Shown here one piece after another: positions 1-12,170 of a stretch of DNA of 64,000 bases. Numbering within the stretch: position 1 is the first letter of the stretch; every line of letters begins with the position of its first letter. The DNA is from Ailanthus altissimus (lineage: Eukaryota; Streptophyta; Magnoliopsida; Sapindales; Simaroubaceae): positions 20,532,001 through 20,596,000 of the forward strand of contig OX327697.1 in NCBI GenBank assembly GCA_946807835.1, in the 5' to 3' direction. The notes beneath the pieces were generated by a model that saw only the letters and a list, made by a program, of their open reading frames with translations, searched no databases and was not told the DNA's origin. A program made the position numbers and the translations under genes.

Positions 1-657
1 TCTATTTGACGAATCAAGTATGGACCTAGGAAGTCCTGCAATATGTAGTGTACTCATTGTGGGATAACATGCCAAATTGAATAGTTCAATTTAGTGAAAT
101 CAGACAGAATTAAATATTTGTTTCAAGAACCCTCGGGATGCGAGTGTGTCTGTGCTTAACTGTTAAGTATATTAATTGGATAACAATTGTTGTTGACCAA
201 TTAAATATTGACACATGACACATAATGAGCCTTCAGATAATTTAACTCAAGTGTGGATTTGATAGGACATACTTTGGGTTAAATAAGGGCTTAAGGGTAA
301 TATTTTTTAATTAATTATTTAATTATTAAATAATTAAATTATTTATTTATTTATTTGTTAAATAAATAATCAAAATAATTTATTAATTATTAAATAAATT
401 ATTAACTTAACAATGGTTAATTGTTAATCATTAGATTAGGTTAATTGGATATTTGGATTATTTATTGTTAAATAATCCTAAACTTAACTTATGTTAAAAG
501 TTAACTAGGATTAGGTTAACCTAGATATCTAACTAAACTTAAGGGTTAAGTTTGCTGACTAACCTAGGGTTAGTTTTAATTTGGTTTAGTTAAAAACTAA
601 CTAAGGTTAAGAAATAAATATTAAAATAATTAGAAGGTAAAACATTACATATATATG

Positions 658-725
<68 letters not shown>

Positions 726-1290
726 TTGAGGGAGAGAGAAGCATTTTTGAAAAAGAAAGTTTTCGTTTTTATTTTTAAGAGTTAAAAGCAAAGGAAACAA
801 AGAACAAAATCATCTCTCTCATATCTTTAAGTGGCCGAACATAATACAATGGGATAATTTTCTTGTTCAAATGTTGAATTAAAAGAAAAATATCAATTGC
901 TTTGTATTTTTTCAAAGAGCTTAAGAGTTGAGCTTTGATTAATTATTAATCAAGTTGGTTTAAAGAGTTAGACCAAAGTTGAATTCAAGCTACTGTCTAG
1001 CTGATCAAGCCCATTACATTGATCACTAAAACTACTAACATGCATCACTTCAAGCGGATTCCCAAAAATTAGTCTAAAGGTTTCAAAGGTGAGATTTCTT
1101 AATCATTGTTTTAATTTTGATTAAATGCATAAAATATGTTCATATGATAGTTTTCAGACTTCTGTTGCGTATTTGATGGGTATATGTATGTATATGATGC
1201 GTATATATTGATTATGAACACTTAAACCACATGTGTACACCCTATTTTAATCGGTACTCACATATATTAAACTAGAACCCCATACTCGTC
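1..1290 (+). mobile_element. Divergent A-family copia LTR, right-hand part
   Basis: The first 60 bases (tail of a block reading tttgacgaatc ... ggacctaggaagtcc ... gtgtactcattgtg) match the middle of the 2.1-kb A-family LTR seen at 14116, 32153 and 51869. The order of blocks then follows that LTR: an AT-rich stretch, a TATA-like run, a purine-rich leader and a splice-donor-like aaaggtgaga at 1085-1094. The copy is strongly diverged and its left end is outside the window. I could not find the terminal CCTAACA, so the right edge is approximate. Confidence 0.6.
669..724. repeat. (TG)28 microsatellite
   Basis: An uninterrupted run of 28 TG units, preceded by an AT dinucleotide run at about 648-668. 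It lies inside the divergent LTR, just upstream of the purine-rich leader where a TATA box is found in the other copies. Confidence 0.97.
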
Positions 1291-1569
1291 TATGCTACTT
1301 TTTAGGATATAGAATAAAATATAAAGTTGATAAGTGTTGGGATCTCATCTCTAATCAATTTTGTATCTCTTATCATACAGTTTTCTAAGGACATAAAATA
1401 TTTTCATATGTGTTTAAGTTTTAATGTATATCTTTTTCCATATGTAACTTTAAACAAATATTGATATTGGAATATTTCTTGACCTAGTAGCTTGTTTCAC
1501 TTTTACTTCAAGTATATTAACTTTTGTTGTTTGTAGTTAGACGTTACTTTAAGTTGAGATAAAAATGCT

Positions 1570-2195
1570 TTTCTCAATAGTGGTCATACTGAAGAGGTCT
1601 ATATGAAACTACCTCATATGGTTTACAAACTTCATAGTGCTTTACATGGTCTTAAGCTCCATACACATTTGGTAAATTCAACACTATTGTCTAACAACAT
1701 GATTTTCACTATATTCCTTATGACTCAAAATTGTTTATTTGCAAGACAACTCAAGGTTATGTTCTTCTGCTTATATATATTAATGACATGATTATTATAA
1801 AAGATAATATAACTGGTATTTACGATCTTAAGAGTTTCTTACAATAATATTTGGTAAATTCAACACTATTGTCTAACAACATGATTTTCACTATATTCTT
1901 TATGACTCAAAATTGTTTGTTTGCAAGACAACTCAAGGTTGTGTTTTTCTGCTTATATATATTAATGACATGATTATTATAGGAGATAATATAACTGGTA
2001 TTTACGATCTTAAGAGTTTCTTACAATAATATTTTGAGATTAAGGATCTTGGACACCTCAACTATTTTATAAGTCTCAAGGCAATTTTTGATTCAATAGG
2101 GTACCATCTTTTATAAGTAAAATATGCATTTGATCTACTTGCTCTAGCAAGATTGATAGATAGTCAAATCACCTCTACCCATTTGAACCTACGTA
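1570..2195 (+). pseudogene. Ty1-copia reverse transcriptase fragment
   Basis: Broken reading frames give the copia RT landmarks in order: a KLPHMVYKLHSALHGLK-like segment, then TTQGYVLLLIYINDMIII (matching the catalytic YVDDM block, with the first Asp changed to Asn), then ITGIYDLKSFL and FEIKDLGHLNYF. Frames are interrupted by stops, so this is a dead remnant. It stops abruptly at about 2195, where minus-strand Tat integrase begins. It contains an internal tandem duplication, listed separately. Confidence 0.8.
1669..2032 (+). repeat. 182-bp tandem duplication inside copia RT
   Basis: Two head-to-tail units, 1669-1850 and 1851-2032, both starting ttggtaaattcaacactattg-like and ending acaataatat. 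They differ at only a handful of positions, so the duplication is much younger than the decay of the RT itself. Confidence 0.95.
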
Positions 2196-2793
2196 CTTTA
2201 GGTAGGTTTTCCACCCATATCCCTTTCTTTTCGACCATTTTCTTTTTAAATAACTTTTTGATGAGCTTGTTAAGTGAATCTACTTACCTATTAGTCTATG
2301 GGTAAGCTGGGGAGGTGAAATGAAGACGTATAGTTAGTTGTTGACAAAAATATTTATTATCAAATTATTTGTTATGGTTGGTAATAATAACATAAGGGAC
2401 ATCAAACTGACAAACAAGGTTTCTTCAAATAAAGTCCTTGAACTTCTTCCCAGTTATCTTAGTTAAAGGTCCTACTTCCATTCAATTAGTGAAATAGTCC
2501 ATGACAACCACCACATACTTTATCAAGTCCTTTCCTCGTGTTAATGGCCTAATCAGGTCATGCCTTTATTGAGTAAAGGGCCAAGGGTTAGATATAGCCT
2601 TCAAGTTCCCATGAAGGGCATGGATGTTATTAGTGTGTCTTTAGCAAGCTCATATTTCTGAACAAACTCTTTAACATCTTGGAATGTTGTGGGCCAGTAA
2701 TACCCCAATTTGAAAGCTTTATGGAATAGAGATTTAGCACTCGAGTGTTCTTATAGATTTCTTCATAAATATCCTAAAGCATATACAAAAACT
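2196..2793 (-). pseudogene. Tat-type integrase fragment
   Basis: The minus strand gives FHKAFKLGYYWPTTFQDVKE followed by blocks equivalent to the integrase core (SMPFMGT, then LGPLLNKG, then a WTISLIEW-like KW-AEA position). These align by eye with the zinc-binding end and start of the catalytic core of Tat integrases. Stops and frameshifts interrupt it. C1 separates it from the next upstream piece. Confidence 0.7.
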
Positions 2794-5700
2794 AGTTTGT
2801 GAAAATAATACACGCGAATATTAACCACAAATGCACGGATCATGAGCAAGTAATAAAGTGATGAGTATGATATCATTCCCATGAGGATTGATCTTTTGAA
2901 TTTACGCTAAGTATTATGGAGTTTTGTAACTTGATTTTATCTTGGCGACTTGATAATCTTGCAAAATAATGAATCTATGAAATATGGGATCCTAGGGTAT
3001 TGATTTCACTCTATTCTTTCTATGTTCTTCATATCTAGTAATTTCATTCAATTCATTAATCAAGGCATTGAGAGTAATCTCATTACCTTTCTCGAGTGCA
3101 AATGAGATATTATGCATACATATTTAAGTTGATATCCTTATCTAACGTGTCTACCTATATATGCATTATGCAACCCTTAAATTGATTACTTGAAGATTAA
3201 TCTCATTGGGTGTCAAATGTGATCCTAGGAATAATGTCATGCCCAAGTGCTTTCATTCTATTTCTCGAACATTTGGTGCACGCCAAATGTAATCATTAAG
3301 TAACCTTTAGTGATTACTTAAGTGCTATTAGCCTCTTGACTATGTAATCATTGAGCAACCCTTGATGATTACGTAAGTGCTACTAGCCTCTCGACTCAAT
3401 AACAACCTAAGGCTATATTTTTTAAATCTATTAAATAGGTCAATCTGTAGTAATTAGTATCCACAACCGGTAAGAATAAGTATTTATATATATAAATATA
3501 CATATTTTATTTGTATGTGGGTGATACTTGATTTATGTATTGTTATTAGTAGTGTTTGTATAGGTTAAGGACATACTATTAGTATTGGGTTTATTTGCAA
3601 GATTTTAGATTTATTTTAGAGACCAAATTGTAATACTTTAAAAGTTTTGGGGGTAAATTTGTAAATACCAAAAATTAGCCTCTTAGTATAAAAATACACT
3701 TTTGAAATCCTAATTTACTCATTTTTGGGTCAAGCTATCCCTTTAGAGAGAGAGAAGAGAGAAATAGAGGGAAGAGAAAGAGAAGAAGAAGAAAAAGAAA
3801 TTGGAATTTTGGATTTTAAGAGGTTAAGGAGAATTAAGCTTTGTAACTGAAAGTGCTAAGAGGTAAGTATACTAGACTTTTACTGAGATCACAATAAATA
3901 TAGTAATTGTCTATGTATGATTTTGTAAATGTGTTTAAAAATATATTTATTTGATATGAAATGTGAAAGAAATATGTTTATGAATGTGAGCATTGACATA
4001 AGCATGGATATACATGTGTTTATGAAAGTGAGCTTTCAAAATAAAATGTATTTAACAAAGAAAGCTTTTGAAGTGGAAAATGTCCATGAGATACGTTTTG
4101 TATTTTGAGGATGCTTGAACTCACTATTTACTTAGTATGCACCTTATGTGATTTGTGGAGCCTTTATGTGTGGCATTTCCTTCGGGATTGGTATATGTTA
4201 TGTGTTCCGTATGTAGGGAGGATCCTATTGGTACATAAGGAGGATTGAGTCATCACATTCATGTGGTGGCGTATTGGTGTATGTGAGAGGACTCACCGAT
4301 AATCAGGGTGAAGGTTTGGCTCTTACCTCAGGCATGAGCATTATATATGTGTAATTTAAATCTCACTTGTACTATTCTTCTCATACGGTATGTCACCTAC
4401 GAGCGACATTTGGCTCATTATGTGATACGTGATATAAACGTCCTACTAAATAGTAGTTGAGTGATGGTATTCCTATTATATGTTTTGAAAGAATGTGTAA
4501 GCGCTTACATGACATGTGATTTGATAAGATTATGATTTTAATTTATCACAGCATATCATACATATGCATTGTGTACATATATGTATTTGTATTAGATATA
4601 TGAAAAACTAGTATACTTACTGAGTTTTATACTCAATATAGTTTATGGTGATTTCAGGTAAATAAGGTACACGTGTGCTTAGGGGATTTGGAAAGGCTTC
4701 TGCTGTTCCTTGGGTTCCCTAAGTTACTAGGTTGCTGAGTATTTCATTTAGGGACATGTGGGATAAGATTTTTGATTTGTCCCTATTGACTAAATACTTA
4801 TGTATTATTTTATTGTGTGCAGTTGGATTTGTTTTAAGTTTCACCAAGTGTGGTTATTGGTTGATTTTAAGTAAGAATTTGTAATGAATATATTTTGGGC
4901 TTCTGGTAACAAAGTTGCTACTGGTGACGTAGTAGACTGTTAATCTCTAAAAAAACTCTGCGTATCTTATGTTTACTAATTGTCCCAGTCATAATTCAAC
5001 TGTTATAATTCTGAAAGAAATTGAAATGAATGTTTAAATATTATGGAATGAATGTAAGTGATGTTGTGTGTCGGATCTTTTGGATCTGGGGCGTGACACA
5101 ATCTCTCCCAAATATTAATCTACAAATCAATAATAAATAATTTATTTGTCAATCAATTGGAAGCATTAAGTATAGAGTAACATAAATGAATGAAATAATA
5201 AATCACTAAATCATCCAAACATAGTATCCATAAAAAGATGCATTAAACTCTAGAATTCAAGTTTAGCCACACATCAATCGAACCATAACTAAAATTATCA
5301 AGAAATCTATAGATATAAACATGTTTAAATAATATTTATAACTACAAACTTTAAACAAAAGAAAAAGAGTAAAAGGAAAAGAGAAAACCAAATTTGGAAT
5401 GTCTCAAAGGCCTTAATCCTTCAGATGTCTTCAATGATCTTCAAGAAGCCTTAAAGATATTCTTTCTCTTCTTTAAATTTGACTTCAAGCCTTTCTCTCT
5501 TGTGTTTTTCGTGCCTTATCTTAATATTTTGAGAAGTGACCCAAAGATTCTAATTTATAGGCTTCAAATTAGGAGAAAATTAGGATTTCTGCAGCTTTTA
5601 GTGTCGCAGCGCCATTGTTCACTGTTAGTGGCCATTGTTCACTATTACTGATCACTTTGAGCATTTTGATCGTCTTTTTATAATTTTGTACATTTTTCTT

Positions 5701-5838
5701 GAATCTTATCCTAAATAACATTTTTAACTTGAAACCTACAAAATAACTTTAATGCACATAAAAAACCACATTTTTATTCAAATTGGGTAATTACCAAGTT
5801 TAAGAGTTTAAAACAATGGATATAAAATGTACTAATTA
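2794..5838 (-). mobile_element. C1: solo LTR of family C, split by D1
   Basis: Matches C2 (37416-38874) along its length, in the same orientation: shared left end (gtttgtgaaa), then gcaagtaataaagt, taagtattatgg, agcattaagtat, and right end ataaaatg.act. Without D1 (3446-5098 and its duplicated target) it is about 1.39 kb. Sense strand is minus, beginning TGATGAGTGC-like in C2. No convincing target duplication was found at the outer ends, so it may have lost its terminal bases. Confidence 0.75.
3446..5098 (+). mobile_element. D1: solo LTR of family D (short form)
   Basis: Starts TGTAGTAATTAG, ends GGGGCGTGACA, and is flanked by the exact 5-bp duplication CAATC (3441-3445 and 5099-5103). Length 1653 bp. 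It has a TATA-like tataaaaata at about 3688, then a purine-rich leader (agagagagaagagag ... gaagaagaagaaaaag), then a strong splice-donor-like AAGAGGTAAGTAT near 3860, so sense is plus. It is inserted in C1. It lacks the approximately 1.03-kb GT-AG segment present in D2. Confidence 0.9.
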
Positions 5839-5929
5839 AGAATGCATTCAGATTATTAGGCCACATACACCTCTAATTCAAATGCGAATGTCCTCAAAGG
5901 TAGACGGTCCTATCAATTAGACGTATGAG

Positions 5930-7255
5930 TGAGTGCAAGTATACATTATTGTATGCAAGTAATAAAGGGACAAAATAGTCGAATGTTGAACTCACATGGA
6001 TAATTTTTACTTTTTAACCAAGTATTAAAATGATGTTTTTCTAGTAATTATTCAGAAAAATAAAAATCTAAAAATGAATTTAGAGAATATAAAAGTAATA
6101 ACATAAAGTAAAGAGATTTGGACGATAGCAATATAGAGAAAACCTAGGGTTAATACTATCCCTCAATACATTTTCTAATAATTAATCCTCTAATATTTAA
6201 GTCTTTTAGTTCTTATTATTGATCAAGACACTAATATATTTACAAGCCTCTTCCAAGATCATGCAAATATACCTTAATTTACCAAATACCTTTATTTCTA
6301 TAGTACTTGTAATAAATTAAGATTCATTAAGATTAAGTGTTATTGATCATACTTGCCAATTATGTATATTCTTATCCTAATTTGAAAATTGTATATACAA
6401 TATTGAATGTTACTCTACAATCATGCATCAAATTACTTAGGTCTAAATATAATGATTCATCTTTCAAGTTTATCAAAATATTATAAATTCATTCATCATA
6501 TATTGACTAGATATATTTAAACATTAAGAATAAGTAAATTGAATAACAAAGAACTAAATTTATTAAATATTAAAAAGATATGAAAATTAAGCGTACATAT
6601 TGAGTTCAAGTATTGACTCTAGAAAGAAAAGTTAGTTCATGGCTACAAGAGAACAGCGGCAAAAATAATAAGAAATTATGATACAATCAATAGCAAACTG
6701 AAATAGACGCCAAATTGCTCTTGATTACGCTACCTAAGAAACTCTTGATGCCAAAGAACACCTTGAATCTCTCTCTATAGCTGCTTCAATTAAGCTCTAA
6801 TTATTCTCTAAGACTTGTGCTTTGTGTTCTTGATATTCTTGGATGCTCTCTAAAGGCTGGGGACGAGTAGCTTTTTATAGGGATTGATTTAAGCTTAAAA
6901 ATCTCAATTCTTGTCGGGTTAGGAATCGCACTATCATTGGGGCGCTATGTTATTGTCGTTAGGGCGTTACGTGTAAATGCCGTATTGCTGGACAGTGAGG
7001 TGCTAGCATTGGAGTGTTGGGTCATCACTAGCACGGTGGCGAGCTGGAGCTAGGGCGATGAACTATGACTTAAACAAGTCATTTCTTCTATTTTCTTATT
7101 TTGATCACTGTTCTAGCGTTAGGGCGACAGATCCATATTTTAAAAAGTTTATAGTTTAGTCCCTATAAATAACAATAATGCACATAAATAGTCATTTATT
7201 CTCATAAAATAATAAAATATCAAAATAAAAATATATGATAAATATGCCTTTATCA
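5930..7255 (-). mobile_element. B1: solo LTR of family B
   Basis: Flanked by exact ATGAG duplications (5925-5929 and 7256-7260); ends are TG...CA. Length 1326 bp. Reverse complement relative to B3 and parallel to B2, sharing blocks such as catgcaaatatacctt, attacttgcc-type ends, and the agcatgg-like and ggggacgagt.gcttttatagggatt segments. The sense-strand end is about 25 bases shorter than in B2. Confidence 0.85.
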
Positions 7256-7260
7256 ATGAG

Positions 7261-7544
7261 GCCGAGGTGTACTTGAGTTGGCAAAATTTAGGCTTGTCCT
7301 TTGGAAACTCTCATTCTTTATATACCTTCTAATTGGGTCCATTCATCTCAGGGTGATTAACCTAGAGGACTTCCTTAATGTCAAGTTCTGAGACAAGTTC
7401 TAATGGTTAATATCATTCCAATTGGCATTAGGAAAGTGTTTAGTATTTTTGGCATTTAAAAAAAAATTTGGCTGGTAATTATTCCAAACAATACTATCAA
7501 TTCTGCAACAAAACCACTCATGCCTGGGACTAGGGTATCCTAGT
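7261..7544 (-). pseudogene. Tat element remnant between B1 and B3
   Basis: About 280 bases of the split Tat element, expected from its position to lie between RNase H and integrase. I see no clear conserved motif in it; the assignment is from collinearity and from the flanking target duplications. Confidence 0.45.
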
Positions 7545-8838
7545 TGATAAGCGTAAATTATATCTATTATTTTCACTCACTTAACTTAATTAATTATCAT
7601 TTTAATAAAAATATTAGGCTTTTTATATATTTTATTATTTTTAGTAGGTTTGGAGTCAATAGAGCAATTGAGGATGAAAATCTAAAAAAAACAGGATAAA
7701 ACATAAAATGCTACAGTAATCACTATAGTAGTATGGGAACAATAACGTGCTATAGTACTGTCGCCCCAGCGATGAACAGTATTTGCTTCAATGGTGAACA
7801 GTACCATTTTTCCTAAACTTAAAAGAAATACAATTCTAAGACTTCAATCAATTCTTATATAAAGGCTACTCATTTCAGACCTCAAGAACACATAATTTAG
7901 GGCTCTTAGAGCCATAACACATTGAAGAAGAATAATTTTTAGAGAGAGAAGTAAACGAAATTCAAGGAAGTAAGAGATTATTAGCAAATCTTTGACGTAT
8001 CAACTAATTATAAATTGAAGTCTATATTGGTTTGCTTTTGGTTGTATCATGTTTATTTTATTTTTCAGCCATAATTCTTTTGTTATCATGAGCTAAATTT
8101 ATTTTCTAAGGTTATTACTTGAACTCAATATATGAGCTTAATTTTTTAATCTTTTTAATATTTAATTGAACTCAATTCTTTATTATTCAAATTATTTATT
8201 CTTAATGCTTCATTATATCTGATCAATATTATGATTGATTTGATAATACTTTGATAAAATTGGAAGATGCATCATTGTATTTAGACCTAAATAATTTGAT
8301 ACATAATTTTAGAATAACATTCAATGTTGTATATGTAAGTTTCGAATTAGGATAGGAATATACCTAATTGACATGTATGGTCAATAAGACTCGTTCTTAA
8401 TGAATCTTAATTTATTACAAGTACCATATGAATATAAGTATTTGGTAAATTAGGATATACTTGCATGACCTTGGGAAAAGCTTGTGAATACATTAGTGTC
8501 TTGACCAATAATAAGAATTGATGGATATAAATATTAAAAGGATTAATCTTTAGAAAATATATTGAAGAATAGTAATTAACTCTAGGCTTTCTCTATATTG
8601 CTATCTTCTTATTTTATTTAAGTTGTCTTTTATTTTTTGTACTTTTATTTTACTTAAATTTATTACAAAATTTAGATTTGATTTTTCTGAATAATTATAA
8701 GAAAGATATAATTTTAGTACTTGGTAGAAAATAAAAATTATGCTTGTAGGTTCGACATCTAACTTTATAAGTCCCTTTATTACTTGTTACGATAGCATAT
8801 AGTTGCGCTCAATTTTAAGATATAAAAATATCGCATCA
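7545..8838 (+). mobile_element. B3: solo LTR of family B
   Basis: Starts TGATAAGCG, ends ATCGCATCA. Flanks are CTAGT (7540-7544) and CTAGC (8839-8843), a 4 of 5 match. Length 1294 bp. Same family as B1 and B2 but opposite orientation. The 3' part contains the leader block catgagctaaatttatttt and cttgaactcaatatatgag, also found in the LTR upstream of the Athila-like element at 30 kb, so family B is Athila-like. Confidence 0.88.
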
Positions 8839-9455
8839 CTAGCGTCCTTGGTTGAGACTAGCTGTGCCAACACATTTGCCCTTAGGTTCTTACTCTAAGG
8901 GATTTATTGAATCTTAACCTCCTCAAACTATGCTTTAACTCTTCCACTTTCTAGAGATGGGCCATTATGTTTTCTCCTCTGACTTTGAAATCTTTCTTGA
9001 CTTAACTGACCACAAGTTAGGAATCACTTTTGACAAAGACCTTTTTAGTGAGGATTGCTTGGGTAACCCTGAGTTCAGCCAGTAGGGCTTCATATTCTAT
9101 CTCATTGTTTGAAGCTTGGTAACCAAGTTTGCCGCGTAGTTGAGTTCATATCCTTTTGAGTTAATAAGGATGATCTCTGCCTCCCACCTAAGAGAATTGG
9201 TTGCCCTATCTATATAGAGTGTATGGGCCTGGGTTTTTGAACCCTCAACCACTAAACTTACTTATGGTTTATTAGAGGGGAATTCTTTTTACATGGTTAT
9301 GTCTCTATGCGTATACTCAGCAACAAAGTCTATTAGGGATTGCCCCTTAATGGCCAACCTTAGCTTGTAATAGATGTTGAACTCGCTGAGCTTGACTACT
9401 ATCTTATTAATCATCCCGAGATGTTGGGATTATGTAAGATTTGCTTGAGTGGTTA
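8839..9455 (-). pseudogene. Tat-type RNase H fragment
   Basis: The minus strand gives, across frameshifts, a segment equivalent to the RNase H start (LYIDRATNSLRWEAEIILIN) and a following piece with KLQTMR-NMKPYWL, matching the N-[NE]-EAEYEAL region of Tat RNase H with stops. It lies between B3 and D2 and continues, after removal of D2, into the RT piece at 12171-14115. Confidence 0.7.
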
Positions 9456-12165
9456 TGTCACGCCTCAAACCCAAAAGATCTGATACATGACATAACTTAC
9501 ACCCATTCAATAATATTTAAACATTCATTTTAATTTCTTTCAGAATTATAGCAATTGAATTATGACTGGGACAATTACTAAACCGGAGATACGCAGAGTT
9601 TTCTCAGAGATTAACACTTTACTACGTCATCGGAAGCCCAGAATATATTCATTACAAATTCTTACTTAAAATCAATCCATAACCACACATGGTGAAACTT
9701 AAACTAAATCCAACCACACACAATAAAATAATATATACGTATTTATTCAATAGGGACAGATCAAATATCTTATCCCACGTGTCCCCAAATAAAACACTCA
9801 GCAACCTAGCAACTTAGGGAACCCAAAGAACAGCATAAGCCTTGCCAAATCCGCTAAGCACACATGTACCTTATTTACCTGAAATCACCATAAACTATAA
9901 TGAGTATAAAACTCAGTAAGCATACTAGTTTTTCATATATCAAATATAAATATATATATATATATATATGTACACAATGCATATGTATGATATGCTGTGA
10001 TCAATCAAAATCAAAATCTTATCAAATCACATGTCATGTAAGCGTTTACACATTATTTCAAAATATATTACAGGAATACCATAACTCAACTACTACTTAG
10101 TAGGACTTATACATCACATATCACATAATGAGCCAAATGTCACTCGTAGGTGACATACCGTATGAGAGGAATAGTACAAGTGAGGTTTTAAATAACACAT
10201 ATATAATGCTCATACCTGAAGGTAAAAGCCAAACCCTCACCCTGATCATCGGTGAGTCCTCTCACATGTACCAATACGCCACCATACGAATGTGATGACT
10301 CATTTTTCCTTTAGGTACCAATAAGATCCTCCCTACATACGGAACACATAACATATACCAATCCCGAAGGAAATGTCACACATAAAGGCTCCACAAATCA
10401 CATAAGATGCCTACTAAGTCAACAGTGAGTTCAAGCATCCTCAAAACACAAAATGTTTCTCACAGACATATTACAATTCAAAGCTTTCTTTGTTTAACAC
10501 ATTTCATTTTGAAAGCTCACTTTCAAAAATACATGTATGTCCATGCTCAATGTCAATGCTCACATTCATAAACATATATCTTTCACATTTCATATCAAAT
10601 ACACTTTGGCATATCATAAACATATTTTTAAGCACATTTACAAAATCATACATAGACAATTACTATACTTATTGTGATTTCAGTAAAAGTCTAGTATACT
10701 TACCTCTTAGTACTTACAGCTACAAGGCTTAAATCTTCTTAACCTATCAATGGAGATCAATCCTTTCATAAGCTTCACAATTCACACAAAATACATTAAA
10801 TAGCTTACAAAATTATACACAATGCATTTATCACATCAAATTGGTCTAAATACTTGGTTTCTCAAAACCTATCATTCTGACCACTTACACTTAAAACAAT
10901 TTTCTAATACATCAAATGATGTCCAATTACTCCAAAATTAGAATATATCATTATTAACTAATATATCCTTCTTATATATGAATATTATATCAAACTTCCT
11001 ACACAATCCATTCCATACACACCATCGAATCCAAACTACTAACCTGACAGGATTAAGATACTTATTGAACAGTATTCAATCTCTTAATTTTATAAAATCA
11101 TATAATAACTCAAAAATTATAAAAATATCATAGAAATACGCTTGACACATATCTCAATCCATGATAAATAATTCAATTCAAAATAACTGTCAAAAGTATT
11201 TTAAAACTGTTTTATCCTATAACTTTAAAAATCTGTTAATCAAATACTGTAATGAACTGATACACTTTAGAAAATCATAACACTTCAACCACATTGATCT
11301 AAATTCTCAATTTCGAGTATATCATATTAGACATATAAACTTATCATATTTCACAAATTCGTAATTTTTAAAGATCATTCAGTAGGACAAAAATTGTTTG
11401 TCACTGTATCATACTGTTTATACAGGAAAGTTTCAGAATTTTAGGGTCATTTTGGTAAATTCACAAAAAATTCAATTTCTGAAATTTTGAATCGATTCAA
11501 AGTCTCAGATGATCCTAAACATGTCTAATTGCATATAATAAAAATTTAAAACCAGAATTGAATTACAACAAATTATAAAATTATTGGATCAAGAGACTAT
11601 CAAGCAGAAATGCTACAATTCATCATGATTTATCAAGCTATCTTATAGATCATCATCAATTCTCATAAGATCTTACGAAATACACATCAAATAATCAATT
11701 ATACATATTTCCAAAAATCAAAACTTAAAGGAATTAACTTAATTAATACCAATAAATTGAGAAATAGGTGTGATATACCTTTTAAAATTCAAAATTCCAA
11801 TTTCTTCTTCTTTTTCTTCTTCTTCTTCTCTTTCTCTCCCCTTTCTTTCTCTTTTTTCTCACTCTAAAAGGGATAGCTCGATCCAAAAGAGTGAATTAGG
11901 ATTTTAAAAGTGTACTTTTATACTAAGAGGCTAATTTTTGGTATTTACGAATTTGCCCCCAAAACTTTCAAAGTATTATAATTTGGTCCCTAAAATAAAT
12001 CTAAAGTCTTGCAATTAAACCCAATGCTAATAGTATGACCTTAACCTATACAAACACTACTAATAATAATACATAAATCAAGTATCACCCACATACAAAT
12101 AAAATACGTATATTTATACATATATAAATACTTATTCTTACCGGTTGTGGATACTGGTTACTACA
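9456..12165 (-). mobile_element. D2: solo LTR of family D (long form)
   Basis: Plus strand begins TGTCACGCCTC and ends GGTTACTACA; flanked by exact GGTTA duplications (9451-9455 and 12166-12170). Length 2710 bp against 1653 for D1. It aligns with the reverse complement of D1 from end to end, apart from one extra segment at 10744-11778. It retains the TATA/purine-rich leader (pyrimidine-rich on this strand at about 11800-11870) and the splice-donor-like site near 10705. Confidence 0.9.
10744..11778 (-). other. Intron-like 1035-bp segment unique to the long D LTR
   Basis: On the sense (minus) strand, D2 reads TTTTAAAAG then GTATATC at the left edge, and CCATTGATAG then GTTAAGAAG at the right edge. 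D1 reads TTTTAAGAG directly joined to GTTAAGGAG. The extra segment therefore starts GT and ends AG, sits in the leader between the purine-rich tract and a second donor-like site, and is AT-rich. Candidate branch points (CTTAT, TTGAT) lie 10-35 bases before the 3' edge. An AGGT repeat at both edges means a microhomology deletion in D1 would give the same product. Confidence 0.6.
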
Positions 12166-12170
12166 GGTTA

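Noticed and set aside
2794..5838. ACTAG/ACTAA as target duplication of C1
   Set aside because: It would require LTR ends that are not TG...CA and that disagree with C2.
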